DNA of 64,000 nt from Streptomyces sp. TSRI0281 (GCF_001905125.1 NZ_LWLE01000038.1:25300-89299); one strand, 5' to 3'; counted from the stretch's first letter, positions 51,676-61,659 are shown. Numbers and translations are program-made. Notes: generated by a model not told the origin, from the letters alone.

Positions 51676-52051
51676 CCGTGCCTCCTCCGCTCGGTTCCCC
51701 GGCCGGTCCGGGCACGGTGTGCCCGCGTGTGCTGCCTTTTCGATGATGACCCATCAGGGGCGTGACCGGGACTCCTCGCCCGAAGGAACCGTGAAGGTAT
51801 TGAGCAGGGCATTCCGCGGGGGCCCCGGCCCGTATCCGCAGACGTTCGCTGGTTGTACGGGTGTTCGCACATGGAACGGCCGTTGCATCGCCTTCCCGTA
51901 CGTGAACACGAGAGGGGTGAAGTGTCGGTGTCGTGTGTGCGTCCGGGCATCGGCCTTGTGCGCTGTCCGGCGGCATCGCCATAGTGGGCGGCCCCATCCT
52001 CCGTGTACGGGCACCCCACTTGTCCGTGCGCGGCCCCACAGGAGGTCGAAG
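51676..52051 (+). promoter_or_regulatory. 376-bp intergenic region with a likely promoter for the second protease
   Basis: TTGTGC (51956-51961) and CATAGT (51980-51985) are 18 bp apart, giving a start near 51992 and a leader of ~60 bases that ends in AGGAGG (52040-52045). The rest holds no gene that I can support. Confidence 0.4.
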
Positions 52052-53137
52052 TTGAAGCATCGACGCATATCCAGGAAGCGCGCGATGGTGACCGGTTCGG
52101 CCGTCGTCGCCCTGGTCGCAGCGGGAATGACGTTTCAGACTGCGAACGCCAGTGACGATGTGCCGCAGTTCTCCGCGCGGACGCTCACCGCGAACGCGGC
52201 CGGAAAGCTCGCCACCACCCTGGACAAGGACCTGGGCGGTGACACGGCCGGCGCGTACTACGACGCCGGGGCGAAGAGCCTCGTCGTGAACGTGGTCGAC
52301 GAGGCCGCCGCCGAGCGGGTGCGCCAGGCGGGTGCCGAGGCCAGAGTCGTACAGAACTCCCTCGCCGAGCTGAAGTCCGCCCGCGCGACCCTCACCGACA
52401 GGGCCGCGGTCCCCGGTACCTCCTGGGCCGTCGACCCGGTGAGCAACAAGGTGGTCGTCACCGCCGACCGCACGGTCGACGGTGCGGCCTGGGACAAGGT
52501 CTCCGCGGTGGTCGACGGACTCGGCTCAAAGGCCGAACTGAAGAGGACCGCAGGGGAGTTCAAGCCGCTCATCGCGGGCGGCGACGCGATCTGGGGCTCC
52601 GGCTCCCGTTGTTCGCTCGGCTTCAACGTGGTCAAGGACGGCGCGCCGTACTTCCTGACCGCCGGGCACTGCACCGAGGCCGTCACCAGCTGGTCGGACT
52701 CGCAGGGCGGTGCGGAGATCGGGGCGAACGAGGGCTCCAGCTTCCCGGACAACGACTACGGCCTGGTCAAGTACACCTCGGAGGTGGAGCACCCCAGCGA
52801 GGTCGACCTCTACGACGGCACGACCCAGCCGATCACCCGGGCGGGTGAGGCGACGGTCGGCATGTCGGTGACCCGCAGTGGTTCCACCACCCAGGTGCAC
52901 GACGGTGAGGTCACCGCCGTGGACGCCACGGTCAACTACGGCAACGGTGACATCGTCAACGGTCTCATCCAGACGACGGTCTGCGCCGAACCGGGCGACA
53001 GCGGCGGCTCGCTCTTCTCGGGCGACACCGCGATCGGTCTGACCTCGGGCGGCAGCGGCGACTGCTCCTCGGGCGGGGAGACCTTCTTCCAGCCGGTACC
53101 GGAGGCGCTGGCCGCCTTCGGGGCCGAGATCGGCTGA
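52052..53137 (+). CDS. Secreted S1-family serine protease (streptogrisin-like), second copy
   Basis: A 361-residue preproprotease. TTG 52052 is chosen as start because AGGAGG lies six bases upstream; an in-frame ATG at 52085 would shorten the signal. Twin-Arg-like RRISRKR precedes a hydrophobic stretch (SAVVALVAAGM). The propeptide runs to about residue 172, then IAGGDAIWGSGSRCSLGFN starts the mature enzyme. The triad: His in LTAGHC (~206), Asp in DNDYG (~235), Ser in GDSGGS (~317). Compared with the protease at 38943 it has a longer propeptide and GGS in place of GGP. Both enzymes would degrade extracellular protein. Confidence 0.92.
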   Translation: MKHRRISRKRAMVTGSAVVALVAAGMTFQTANASDDVPQFSARTLTANAAGKLATTLDKDLGGDTAGAYYDAGAKSLVVNVVDEAAAERVRQAGAEARVVQNSLAELKSARATLTDRAAVPGTSWAVDPVSNKVVVTADRTVDGAAWDKVSAVVDGLGSKAELKRTAGEFKPLIAGGDAIWGSGSRCSLGFNVVKDGAPYFLTAGHCTEAVTSWSDSQGGAEIGANEGSSFPDNDYGLVKYTSEVEHPSEVDLYDGTTQPITRAGEATVGMSVTRSGSTTQVHDGEVTAVDATVNYGNGDIVNGLIQTTVCAEPGDSGGSLFSGDTAIGLTSGGSGDCSSGGETFFQPVPEALAAFGAEIG

Positions 53138-53150
53138 CCGGGTCCCGGCG

Positions 53151-53200
53151 GAACAGCGCGTAATAGCGCGCGATAGCGCGGGACGGCGCGGAACAACGCG
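53151..53200. repeat. 10-bp tandem repeat array
   Basis: Five consecutive 10-bp blocks follow GAATAGCGCG with small changes (53151, 53161, 53171, 53181, 53191); a sixth, more diverged block follows. It lies between the protease stop and the terminator. Confidence 0.75.
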
Positions 53201-53222
53201 GAACAGCACATCGCGGAACAAC

Positions 53223-53249
53223 GAGGCCCCCGGCTGAGCCGGGGGCCTC
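53223..53249 (+). terminator. Strong terminator after the second protease gene
   Basis: GAGGCCCCCGGC-TGA-GCCGGGGGCCTC: 12-bp perfect arms, three-base loop. Confidence 0.85.
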
Positions 53250-53295
53250 TCCGGTGCGTCTCGGACTCCGGGTCCGGGTGGTCCCGCGACATTAT

Positions 53296-53313
53296 TTGTG
53301 AACGCTTTCACAA
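53296..53313. promoter_or_regulatory. Rex operator upstream of adhE
   Basis: TTGTGAACGCTTTCACAA matches the redox-sensor Rex site (TGTGAAC-N-GTTCACA type) with one central deviation. Rex releases its site when NADH rises, inducing fermentative genes. It is 183 bp before the adhE start. The site is one of the clearest in the window. Confidence 0.88.
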
Positions 53314-53495
53314 GGCTGGGCGGGGCTTTGGTCCCTTGCTGTCTTCGCAGGTGGGAGCGGGTGCGCAGGGAGAACGGTGCGCCCCGTGAAGGACTTTGTG
53401 CCCTGCGCTCGGGGCCTTTGGCGACAGCCTCCGAGTGATCACCGGTGTCGAATGGAAGGGCGGAGGAACACAGACTCGAAGAAGGAGTTCCTGCC

Positions 53496-56093
53496 ATGAA
53501 GGCCGATGAGATGGTGGACGAAATGGTCCAAAGGGCCCTGAACGCGCTGGACGCCTATGGGGCGTTCACGCAGGAACAGGTCGACCACATCGTCAAGAGG
53601 GCATCGCTCGCGGCACTCGCCCGGCACGGCGAGCTCGCGCAGATGGCGGTCGAGGAGACCGGGCGCGGGATCTTCGAGGACAAGGCCGTCAAGAACCTGT
53701 TCGCCTGCGAGCACGTCACGCATTCGATGGAAGGGCTGAAGACCGTCGGGGTCATCAGCCGCGACGAGGTGAACGGCATCACCGAAATCGCCGAACCGGT
53801 CGGTGTCGTCTGCGCGATGACCCCGGTGACCAACCCGACCTCCACCACCGTCTTCAAGGCGCTGATCGCGCTGAAGACCCGCAATCCGATCATCTTCGCC
53901 TTCCACCCCTCCGCGCAGCGGTGCTCGGCCGAGGCCGCCCGGACGGTCCGCGACGCGGCGGTCGCGGCCGGCGCGCCCGAGGACTGCGTGCAGTGGATCG
54001 AGGAACCCTCGATGGAGGCGACGGGCCTCCTGATGAACCACGACGGCGTCTCCACCATCCTGGCGACGGGCGGGAACGCCATGGTCAAGGCCGCCTATTC
54101 GTGCGGCAAGCCCGCCATCGGTGTCGGCGCGGGAAACGTGCCCGCCTATGTCACCGCAAGCGGCGGGCTCCGGCGCGCGGTGCATGACATCGTGCTCTCG
54201 AAGTCCTTCGACCACGGCATGGTCTGCGCCTCCGAGCAGGCCGTCATTCTCGACCACGAGGTGTACGACCGGGGCCTCGCGGAATTCGAGCGCCTGGGCG
54301 CGTATGTCGTCACCGCAGCCGAGAAGACCAAGCTGGAGGAATTCGTCTTCGGCACCACGGCCTTCGCCGCCAACTGCTCCGGCGCGAAGCTGAACGCGGA
54401 CGTCGTCGGGAGGTCGCCGCAGTGGATCGCCGAACAGGCCGGATTCCAGGTCCCCGACAACACCTCGCTCCTCATCGCCGAATGCGCGGAGGTGGGTGAG
54501 GGCGAACCGCTCACCCGGGAGAAGCTCTCCCCGGTGCTGGCCGCCCTGAAGGCCGACTCCACCGAGCACGGACTCGGACTCGCCGCCCGGATGGTCGAGT
54601 TCCACGGGCTGGGGCACAGCGCGGCCATCCACACCGAGGACGAGGAGCTGGCCGAGGAGTTCGGCAGGCGCGTCAAGGCGGTCCGGATCATCGTCAACGC
54701 CCCCTCGACCTTCGGCGGCATCGGCGACGTCTACAACGCCTTCCTGCCCTCTCTCACCCTCGGCTGCGGCAGCTACGGGCACAACTCGGTCTCCGACAAC
54801 GTCTCCGCGGTCAACCTCGTCAACATCAAGCGGATCGGACGGCGCAACAACAACATGCAGTGGTTCAAGGTGCCGCCGAAGATCTACTTCGAGCGCAACG
54901 CGCTGCGCTACCTCGCCGAGATGGACGGTCTGAGCCGGGTCACCGTCGTCACCGACAAGACCATGGGCAGGCTGGGCTACGTACAGAAGGTCATCGACAT
55001 CCTGCACTCCCGTCCGGGCGCCGGGGTGACCCTCCAGGTGATCGACCAGGTCGAGCCCAACCCGGAGCTGGAGACCGTACGGGCCGGGGCGGCGCTGATG
55101 CGCGACTTCGAACCGGACACGATCATCGCGCTCGGCGGAGGCTCCGCGATGGACGCGGCGAAGATCATGTGGCTGATGTACGAGCACCCCGAGGTCGAGT
55201 TCGCGGACACCAAGGAGAAGTTCTTCGACATCCGCAAGCGCGCCTACACCTTCCCCTCGCTGGGCGAGAAGGCGCAGCTCGTCGCCGTCCCGACCACCTC
55301 GGGCACCGGCAGTGAGGTGACCCCGTTCGCGGTGATCTCCGACCCGGCGGCGGCGCAGAAGTACCCGCTCGCCGACTACGCCCTCACCCCGAACGTCGCC
55401 ATCGTCGACCCGGTGCTGCCGATGGGGCTGCCGCCGAACGTCACCGCGGACTCCGGGTTCGACGCGCTGACCCACGCCACCGAGGCGTACGTCTCCGTCT
55501 ACGCCAACGACTACACCGACGGGCTCTGCCTCCAGGCCATCAAGCTGATCTTCGGGAACCTGGAGCGGTGTGTGGTGGACGGGGCGCGGGACCCCGAGGC
55601 GCGGGAGAAGATGCACAACGCGTCGACCGTCGCCGGGATGGCCTTCGCCAACGCCTTCCTCGGCCTGGTGCACGCCATGGCCCACACCCTGGGCAACACC
55701 TTCCACGTCCCGCACGGCCGCACCAACGCGCTGCTCCTGCCGCATGTCATCCGGCACAACGGCCAGGTCACCGGCAAGGCCACCCCGTGGCCGAAGGCCG
55801 AGGTCTACCGGGCCCCGGAGCGGTTCCAGGAGATCGCCGGGATGCTGGGGCTGCCCGCGTCGACCCCGGCCGAGGGCGTGGAGTCCTACGCGCGGGCCGT
55901 CGAGGAGCTGCGCGCCAAGTGCGGAATCCCGGCCTCCTTCGCCGAGGAGGGCGTCGACGAGACGGCGTTCATCGAGGCGCTGCCCCAGCAGGCGATGAAC
56001 GCGTACGCCGACCAGTGCGCCCCCGCCAACCCGCGGATGCCGATGATCGACGACATGGTCCGGCTGATGCGACGGGCGTATTACGGCAGCTGA
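53496..56093 (+). CDS. adhE: Bifunctional acetaldehyde-CoA / alcohol dehydrogenase AdhE
   Basis: Reduces acetyl-CoA to acetaldehyde and then ethanol, regenerating two NAD. The N-terminal aldehyde dehydrogenase half (~1-440) has HPSAQRCSAEAARTV and GMVCASEQAVI with catalytic Cys near 244. The C-terminal iron-dependent alcohol dehydrogenase half has ALGGGSAMDAAKIMWLMYEH, GFDALTHATEAYVS and HAMAHTLGNTFHVPHG, which contain the Fe-binding His residues. It has 865 residues, close to the E. coli enzyme. Start ATG 53496 follows AAGGAG. The Rex site upstream predicts induction under low oxygen, notable in an aerobic filamentous bacterium. Confidence 0.95.
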   Translation: MKADEMVDEMVQRALNALDAYGAFTQEQVDHIVKRASLAALARHGELAQMAVEETGRGIFEDKAVKNLFACEHVTHSMEGLKTVGVISRDEVNGITEIAEPVGVVCAMTPVTNPTSTTVFKALIALKTRNPIIFAFHPSAQRCSAEAARTVRDAAVAAGAPEDCVQWIEEPSMEATGLLMNHDGVSTILATGGNAMVKAAYSCGKPAIGVGAGNVPAYVTASGGLRRAVHDIVLSKSFDHGMVCASEQAVILDHEVYDRGLAEFERLGAYVVTAAEKTKLEEFVFGTTAFAANCSGAKLNADVVGRSPQWIAEQAGFQVPDNTSLLIAECAEVGEGEPLTREKLSPVLAALKADSTEHGLGLAARMVEFHGLGHSAAIHTEDEELAEEFGRRVKAVRIIVNAPSTFGGIGDVYNAFLPSLTLGCGSYGHNSVSDNVSAVNLVNIKRIGRRNNNMQWFKVPPKIYFERNALRYLAEMDGLSRVTVVTDKTMGRLGYVQKVIDILHSRPGAGVTLQVIDQVEPNPELETVRAGAALMRDFEPDTIIALGGGSAMDAAKIMWLMYEHPEVEFADTKEKFFDIRKRAYTFPSLGEKAQLVAVPTTSGTGSEVTPFAVISDPAAAQKYPLADYALTPNVAIVDPVLPMGLPPNVTADSGFDALTHATEAYVSVYANDYTDGLCLQAIKLIFGNLERCVVDGARDPEAREKMHNASTVAGMAFANAFLGLVHAMAHTLGNTFHVPHGRTNALLLPHVIRHNGQVTGKATPWPKAEVYRAPERFQEIAGMLGLPASTPAEGVESYARAVEELRAKCGIPASFAEEGVDETAFIEALPQQAMNAYADQCAPANPRMPMIDDMVRLMRRAYYGS

Positions 56094-56346
56094 GCGGAGA
56101 CCCGCGTGCCCCGTCCCCGATGCCCGGTGCCGAACAGGCGCCGGGCATCCGGGCGTTCGGATTCCGGCCATCCGGGCGTCCTGCTGTTCGGGGCGAAACT
56201 CGTGAAGAGTGGTGGTATTCGGCACAACTCATGTGTATATCCAGCCTTTCTGTGTGCATCAGGTGTGCGCTCCGGCCGTATCGGCACATGCTCATCGCGT
56301 CGGCGCCCGAGGGGCGGGCGCCGCGTCACCCGCAGGGGGAAGTGTG

Positions 56347-56961
56347 ATGAGACGTGGACGTCGTCCGGCCGGAGGGATCGTGGTGGTGGCTGCCGTCGCC
56401 GCGGCGTTGGTGACGGGAGTGGTGCCGGCCTCGGCCGCCGGTGCGGCGGAGGCGACGATGCCGGGGTTCCTGGAGCCGTCGGACATGCCGCCGGATCCCT
56501 TCTCGGCGTGGTACTGGTCGTCCGGTCCCTCCGAGGGGCCGCACCAGGCGATCTGCGCGGAGGCGCTCGTTCTGCCCGAGGGGGATGTCTGGAACGCCAC
56601 CTACGGCACCCCGGAGACGGCCGGGGGCTCGCAGGTGTCCGTGGTCTTCCCCACCGAGGCCGCGGCCGCCGGATTCGGCGCACAGGCCGAGGCGTCGATC
56701 GCGGGCTGCGAGGCCCGTATGGAGCAGGAGCAGCCGAGCCGTCCCGTGACGTTCTGGGACCACGGCACGGTCGCCGCCGAGGAGGGCGCCCATGTCTACG
56801 GCATCGGCTTCCAGGGCGGCTGGGGGTATCAGAACCAGCTGGTCTCGGTGGGCCGCGACGGCGACACCGTGACGATCGTCAGCTGGGAGAGCAACTGGGG
56901 CGACCCGCCCGTCGCCGCCTTCAAGGAGACCACCCGGGTGGCCGTGAACAAGCTCAGGTGA
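56347..56961 (+). CDS. Small secreted protein of unknown function
   Basis: A 204-residue protein with an Arg-rich start and Sec-type signal (IVVVAAVAAALVTGVVPASA, residues ~10-29). The mature part has two Cys (near AICAEAL and AGCEAR) that may form a disulfide, and Trp-rich stretches, SAWYWSSG and GGWGYQNQLVSVGRDG. The pattern is similar to small actinobacterial proteins of unknown role found outside the cell. ATG 56347 follows an AGGGGGA. It converges with the next gene and overlaps it by 8 bases. Confidence 0.75.
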   Translation: MRRGRRPAGGIVVVAAVAAALVTGVVPASAAGAAEATMPGFLEPSDMPPDPFSAWYWSSGPSEGPHQAICAEALVLPEGDVWNATYGTPETAGGSQVSVVFPTEAAAAGFGAQAEASIAGCEARMEQEQPSRPVTFWDHGTVAAEEGAHVYGIGFQGGWGYQNQLVSVGRDGDTVTIVSWESNWGDPPVAAFKETTRVAVNKLR

Positions 56962-58006
56962 GGGTCGGCCCGCCCGGTGCCGTCGCCGTGGGCGCCGGGC
57001 CGGGCGGGGCCGTCTCCGGCTGGTGCCGCATCGACAGCAGCAGGGTGAAGACCGTACCGACGACCGCCCAGGCGGAGAGCACCAGCAGCGGTCCGGTGAT
57101 CGCGTTGCCCTTGAAGTACGCGATCGAGCGGGCCACCCAGGTGCCCGCACCCGGTGGCAGGGCGGGGCCGATCGCCCGCCAGAAGTCCGGCAGCATCGGC
57201 AGCGGGAAGGCGCCGCCCGCGCTCGGGTTGCCCGCGATCACGATGATCAGGACGGCCAGGCCGATGCCGACGATGCCGGTCAGCGCCTGCAGGGCGAGCG
57301 TGATCATGCCGACCGCGAAGACGACCAGCGCGCCCAGGCCGGCCAGGCCCCACACGCTGCCGGGCAGGGCGCCGAGGATCGGTCCGATGATGATCGCGCC
57401 GCCGATCCCGCCCGCGATCGAGTACAGCGCCATGACGCCGGTCCGGATCATCGCGCGCTGCCGGTTGGCGGGCTTGGAGCCGGCGCTGATCGCCAGGATC
57501 GAGGCGCAGAGATAGCCGCCCACGCACCAGCCCACCACGAGGTAGAAGGACGAGAGCCCGTCGAAGTCCTCGCGGGAGGCGGGGGCCACGTCCACGGTGC
57601 GCACGGTCCGGCGCTGGGTGGCCTCGACCCCGGTGAGGATCTTCTCCAGGGAGGAGGCCAGGACGGTGCCGCCGCCGGAGGCGACCAGCAGGGTGTCGGT
57701 CCTTCCCGCCGGGTCGACGATCAGGGCGCCGTCGATGTCGCGGTTCAGGATCTGCTCGCGGGCCTCGGCGGCGTCGCCGACCTCGCGGGGGTCCAGGGGA
57801 CCGCCGGGCAGCTCGTCCAGCTGGGTGACGAGTCGCTGGGACATCTGCTGGGGGGCCACCACCCCGAACGCGACATCGGTCGGCTTCGGCTTGTGCAGCG
57901 CCCCGACGTAGGACGCGATGAACAGCAGCTGCAGCCCGAGCACCCCGATGACGAGCAGGGCGGCCCGTGGAGTGACGGCGTTCTTCACCTCGTCGACGAA
58001 AGTCAT
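56954..58006 (-). CDS. Integral membrane protein (YhgE/Pip-like or DUF3533-type)
   Basis: A 350-residue protein with one N-terminal membrane segment (LLVIGVLGLQLLFIASYVG), an extracytoplasmic domain of ~120 residues (VAFGVVAPQQMSQRLVTQL, DIDGALIVDPAGR), then about five more membrane segments. This is the plan of ABC-2-like or phage-infection-protein-like exporters, but no ATPase gene is adjacent. The C-terminus is a Pro-rich tail. A role in export or in lipid/drug resistance is possible but not shown. The ATG at 58006 starts MTFVDEVKNAVTPRA. Confidence 0.75.
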   Translation of the reverse strand: MTFVDEVKNAVTPRAALLVIGVLGLQLLFIASYVGALHKPKPTDVAFGVVAPQQMSQRLVTQLDELPGGPLDPREVGDAAEAREQILNRDIDGALIVDPAGRTDTLLVASGGGTVLASSLEKILTGVEATQRRTVRTVDVAPASREDFDGLSSFYLVVGWCVGGYLCASILAISAGSKPANRQRAMIRTGVMALYSIAGGIGGAIIIGPILGALPGSVWGLAGLGALVVFAVGMITLALQALTGIVGIGLAVLIIVIAGNPSAGGAFPLPMLPDFWRAIGPALPPGAGTWVARSIAYFKGNAITGPLLVLSAWAVVGTVFTLLLSMRHQPETAPPGPAPTATAPGGPTLT

Positions 58007-58099
58007 GCCCCCACGGTCCGGGCGGCCCGTTGTTTACGCAGGTGGGGCAGGGCCGAATGGCTGACGGAACGGTCGGAGGGGTGCCCCGCCCCTCGGTTA

Positions 58100-58115
58100 T
58101 CGCACGAATGTTCGA
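58100..58115. promoter_or_regulatory. LexA-like (SOS) box upstream of dnaE2
   Basis: TCGCACGAATGTTCGA: one mismatch from TCGAAC-N4-GTTCGA, the actinobacterial LexA site. TATGGT a few bases further could be the -10, so LexA would block the promoter. Distance to the dnaE2 start is 65 bp. Confidence 0.75.
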
Positions 58116-58179
58116 ACTTGGTCTATGGTGGAGAGACAGGGGGTGGTGAGTACAGAGCGGATCGGTCCAGGAGGTGCGG

Positions 58180-61100
58180 ATGTCCGGGTTCACACATCTG
58201 CGCACCGCTTCCGGGTTCTCCCTGCGGTACGGGGCCTCGCACCCGGAGCGGCTGGCCGAGCGTGCCGCGGAGCGGGGGATGGATGCCCTCGCGCTGACCG
58301 ACCGCGACACCCTCGCGGGCGCGGTCCGTTTCGCCAGGGCCTGCGAGAAGGCCGGGATCCGGCCGCTCTTCGGGGCGGACCTCGCGGTGGCGCGGCGTAC
58401 GAGGGAAGCGGGCCGTACGCATCGGCTCCGCGCGCCCGTCCGCGGTGGTGCCTTTGTCGATGAATCCGCGCCCCGGGTCACCTTTCTCGCCCGTGACGGC
58501 GCCCGCGGCTGGGCGGAGCTGTGCCGGCTCGTCACCGCCGCCCATGCCGTACCCGCGGACCCGTCCGTCGCGGGCGGGCCGCCCCTGGTGGACTGGCCCG
58601 CGCTGCCCGCCGAAGGGCTCACCGTGCTGCTCGGGCCCGCCTCCGAGGTCGGCTGGGCGCTGGCCGCCGGCCGCCCCGACCGGGCCGCCGCGCTGCTCGC
58701 GCCCTGGCGGGAGATGTACGGCGACGACCTGCGCCTCGAAGCCGTCCACCACGGACGCGAGGGCACCGGACCCGGATCGCTGCGGCTCGCCGCCCGTACC
58801 GTCGGCTTCGCCGCCGAACAAGGGGTGCGGGCCGTGCTGACCAACGCCGTCCGGTACGCCGACCGGGAGCAGGGCCCGGTCGCCGATGTGCTCGACTCGG
58901 CCCGCAGGCTCGTTCCCGTCGACCCGCGCCGCTCGCCCCTCGACAGCGGTGAGCGCTGGCTCAAGGACGCCCGCGCGATGGGGGAGACCGCCGGGCGGAT
59001 CACCGCCGCCGCCGGTCTCGGCCCCGACGCCGGGGCGCGACTGCTGGCGGAGACCCGCCGCACCGCCGACGCCTGTCTCGTCGACCCCGAGGACGACCTC
59101 GGGCTCGGCTCCGTCCACTTCCCCGAACCGCGTCTCGTCGGAGCCGGGCGGCGCACCGCCCAGCGGGTGCTGGCCTCCCGGGCCGCCGCGGGCATGGTGC
59201 TGCGCGGGTACGACCGCAGGCACGACTACTGGGAGCGGATGCATCACGAACTGGACGTCATCGCCCACCACGGCTTCGCCTCGTACTTCCTCACGGTCGC
59301 CCAAGTCGTCGACGACGTACGGGACATGGGGGTCCGGGTCGCCGCCCGTGGCTCCGGGGCGGGCTCCCTGGTCAACCATCTCCTCGGGATCGCGCACGCC
59401 GACCCGGTCGAGCACGGGCTGCTGATGGAGCGCTTCCTGTCCAAGCGGCGCTTCGTGCTGCCCGACATCGACATCGACGTCGAGTCGGCCCGCCGCCTGG
59501 ACGTCTACCGCAGGATCATCGGGCGCTTCGGTGCCGAGCGGGTCGCCACCGTCGCCATGCCCGAGACCTACCGGGTGCGCCACGCGATCCGGGACGTCGG
59601 GGCCGCGCTCTCCATGGACCCGGCCGAGACCGACCGGCTCGCCAAGGCATTCCCGCACATCCGGGCCCGCGACGCCCGCGCCGCCATGGAGGAACTGCCC
59701 GAACTGAAGGAGGTGGCCCGGCACAAGGAGAGGTACGGCCGGCTCTGGGAACTGGTGGAGGCGCTGGACGCGCTGCCCCGCGGCATCGCCATGCACCCGT
59801 GCGGGGTGCTGCTCTCGGACGCCACGCTGCTGAGCCGTACCCCGGTCATGCCCACCAGCGGCGAGGGCTTCCCGATGGCGCAGTTCGACAAGGAGGACGT
59901 GGAGCACCTCGGGCTGCTCAAGCTCGATGTGCTGGGCGTACGGATGCAGTCGGCGATGGCGCACGCGGTCACGGAGGTGAAGCGGGCCTCGGGGGAGGAG
60001 GTGGACCTCGATGCCGTACCGCCCGGAGACCCGGAGACGTACCGGCTGATCAGGACCGCCGAGACGCTGGGCTGCTTCCAGATCGAGTCGCCGGGCCAGC
60101 GCGATCTGGTCGGCAGGCTCCAGCCCGCCACCTTCCACGACCTGGTCGTGGACATCTCGCTGTTCCGGCCCGGACCGGTCGCCGCCGACATGGTGCGGCC
60201 GTTCATCGAGGCCCGGCACGGCAGGGCGCCCGTCCGTTACCCGCATCCCGACCTGGAAGGGCCGCTGCGGGACACCTACGGGGTGGTCGTCTTCCATGAA
60301 CAGATCATCGAGATGGTCGACATCATGACCGGCTGCGGCCGGGGCGAGGCCGACCGGGTGCGGCGCGGGCTCTCCGACCCCGAGTCGCAGGGCCGGATCA
60401 AGATCTGGTTCGCGCGGCATGCGGCGGCGAAGGGGTACGGCATCGAGGTGATCGCCCGTACCTGGGAGATCATCGAGGCGTTCGGCAGTTACGGCTTCTG
60501 CAAGGCGCACGCGGTCGCCTTCGCCGTACCGACGTACCAGTCGGCCTGGCTCAAGGCGCACCATCCGGCGGCCTTCTACGCCGGGCTGCTCACGCACGAC
60601 CCGGGGATGTACCCGAAGCGGCTGCTGCTCGCGGACGCGCGGCGGCGCGGAGTGCCGGTGCTGCCGCTGGACGTCAACCGGTCGGCGGCCGCTCATCGAA
60701 TCGAACTGGTGTCCGGTGAGGAGGGCGGTGCCGGGAAGTGGGGGCTGCGGCTGGCGCTCCCGGACGTCCACGGCATCAGCGAGGCGGAGGTCGCCCGGAT
60801 CGAGGCCGGGCAGCCGTACACCTCGCTGCTGGACTTCTGGCAGCGTGCCCGGCCGGGCCGGCCGGTGGCCGAACGGCTGGCCCAGGTGGGCGCGTTGGAC
60901 GCCTTCGGCGCCAACCGCCGCGATCTGCTGCTGCACCTCTCCGAACTCCACCGCGCCCGGCGGAGCGCCGGACCGGGCACCCGCGGGGCCCAGCTCCCGC
61001 TGGGGGAGGGCCGGAAGTCCGGCTCCATCGGCCTGCCCGACCTCAATGACGCGGAGCGGCTCAGCGCCGAGCTCGGTGTGCTGAGCATGGATGTCTCGCG

Positions 61101-61659
61101 CCATCTGATGGGGGACCACCATGCCTTCCTGGAGGAGCTGGGCGCGGTCTCCGCCAAGCGGCTGCGGGAGGCGCGGCACGGGGAGACGGTGCTGGTCGCG
61201 GGCGCCAAGGCGGCCACCCAGACCCCGCCGGTCCGCTCCGGGCGCCGGGTCATCTTCACCACCCTGGACGACGGCACCGGCCTGGTGGACCTGGCCTTCT
61301 TCGACGACAGCCACGCGGCCTGCGCGCACACGGTCTTCCACTCCTGGCTGCTGCTGGTGCGCGGTGTGGTGCAACGGCGTGGCCCGCGGAGCCTGAGCGT
61401 GGTCGGCGCCGCGGCCTGGAACCTGGCGGAACTGGCGGAGCTGCGCCGCACCGGCGGACTCGACGCGGTCGCGGCCCGGCTGGCGGAGGTGCCGGACGAG
61501 GACACCGCTTCAAAGGAGGCACCCGGGGGCGCCGACGGCCGGCGTATCCAGCTGTCCACCGGCTACGAGATGAATCCCTGGTCCGACCTCCAGCCGCCCG
61601 GCGAAGGGGCCCCCACCGGAAGGAAGTTGTGGCACCGGAGCCCCGGGAGCGCGGGATGA
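58180..61659 (+). CDS. dnaE2: Error-prone DNA polymerase III alpha subunit DnaE2 (ImuC)
   Basis: Translesion replicative-type polymerase of the SOS mutasome. The 1159-residue protein has the PHP domain (HLRTASGFSLRYGASHPER), the palm with the catalytic Asp residues in LPDIDIDVESARRLDVYRRI near residue 427, the finger region, a helix-hairpin-helix, and the OB-like C-terminal part FTTLDDGTGLVDLAFFDD. It lacks the tau-binding C-terminus of the replicative DnaE. ATG 58180 has AGGAGG five bases upstream; the GTG at 58174 lies within that site. Overlaps the Y-family gene by four bases, forming an SOS operon with the LexA-like box upstream. Confidence 0.95.
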   Translation: MSGFTHLRTASGFSLRYGASHPERLAERAAERGMDALALTDRDTLAGAVRFARACEKAGIRPLFGADLAVARRTREAGRTHRLRAPVRGGAFVDESAPRVTFLARDGARGWAELCRLVTAAHAVPADPSVAGGPPLVDWPALPAEGLTVLLGPASEVGWALAAGRPDRAAALLAPWREMYGDDLRLEAVHHGREGTGPGSLRLAARTVGFAAEQGVRAVLTNAVRYADREQGPVADVLDSARRLVPVDPRRSPLDSGERWLKDARAMGETAGRITAAAGLGPDAGARLLAETRRTADACLVDPEDDLGLGSVHFPEPRLVGAGRRTAQRVLASRAAAGMVLRGYDRRHDYWERMHHELDVIAHHGFASYFLTVAQVVDDVRDMGVRVAARGSGAGSLVNHLLGIAHADPVEHGLLMERFLSKRRFVLPDIDIDVESARRLDVYRRIIGRFGAERVATVAMPETYRVRHAIRDVGAALSMDPAETDRLAKAFPHIRARDARAAMEELPELKEVARHKERYGRLWELVEALDALPRGIAMHPCGVLLSDATLLSRTPVMPTSGEGFPMAQFDKEDVEHLGLLKLDVLGVRMQSAMAHAVTEVKRASGEEVDLDAVPPGDPETYRLIRTAETLGCFQIESPGQRDLVGRLQPATFHDLVVDISLFRPGPVAADMVRPFIEARHGRAPVRYPHPDLEGPLRDTYGVVVFHEQIIEMVDIMTGCGRGEADRVRRGLSDPESQGRIKIWFARHAAAKGYGIEVIARTWEIIEAFGSYGFCKAHAVAFAVPTYQSAWLKAHHPAAFYAGLLTHDPGMYPKRLLLADARRRGVPVLPLDVNRSAAAHRIELVSGEEGGAGKWGLRLALPDVHGISEAEVARIEAGQPYTSLLDFWQRARPGRPVAERLAQVGALDAFGANRRDLLLHLSELHRARRSAGPGTRGAQLPLGEGRKSGSIGLPDLNDAERLSAELGVLSMDVSRHLMGDHHAFLEELGAVSAKRLREARHGETVLVAGAKAATQTPPVRSGRRVIFTTLDDGTGLVDLAFFDDSHAACAHTVFHSWLLLVRGVVQRRGPRSLSVVGAAAWNLAELAELRRTGGLDAVAARLAEVPDEDTASKEAPGGADGRRIQLSTGYEMNPWSDLQPPGEGAPTGRKLWHRSPGSAG

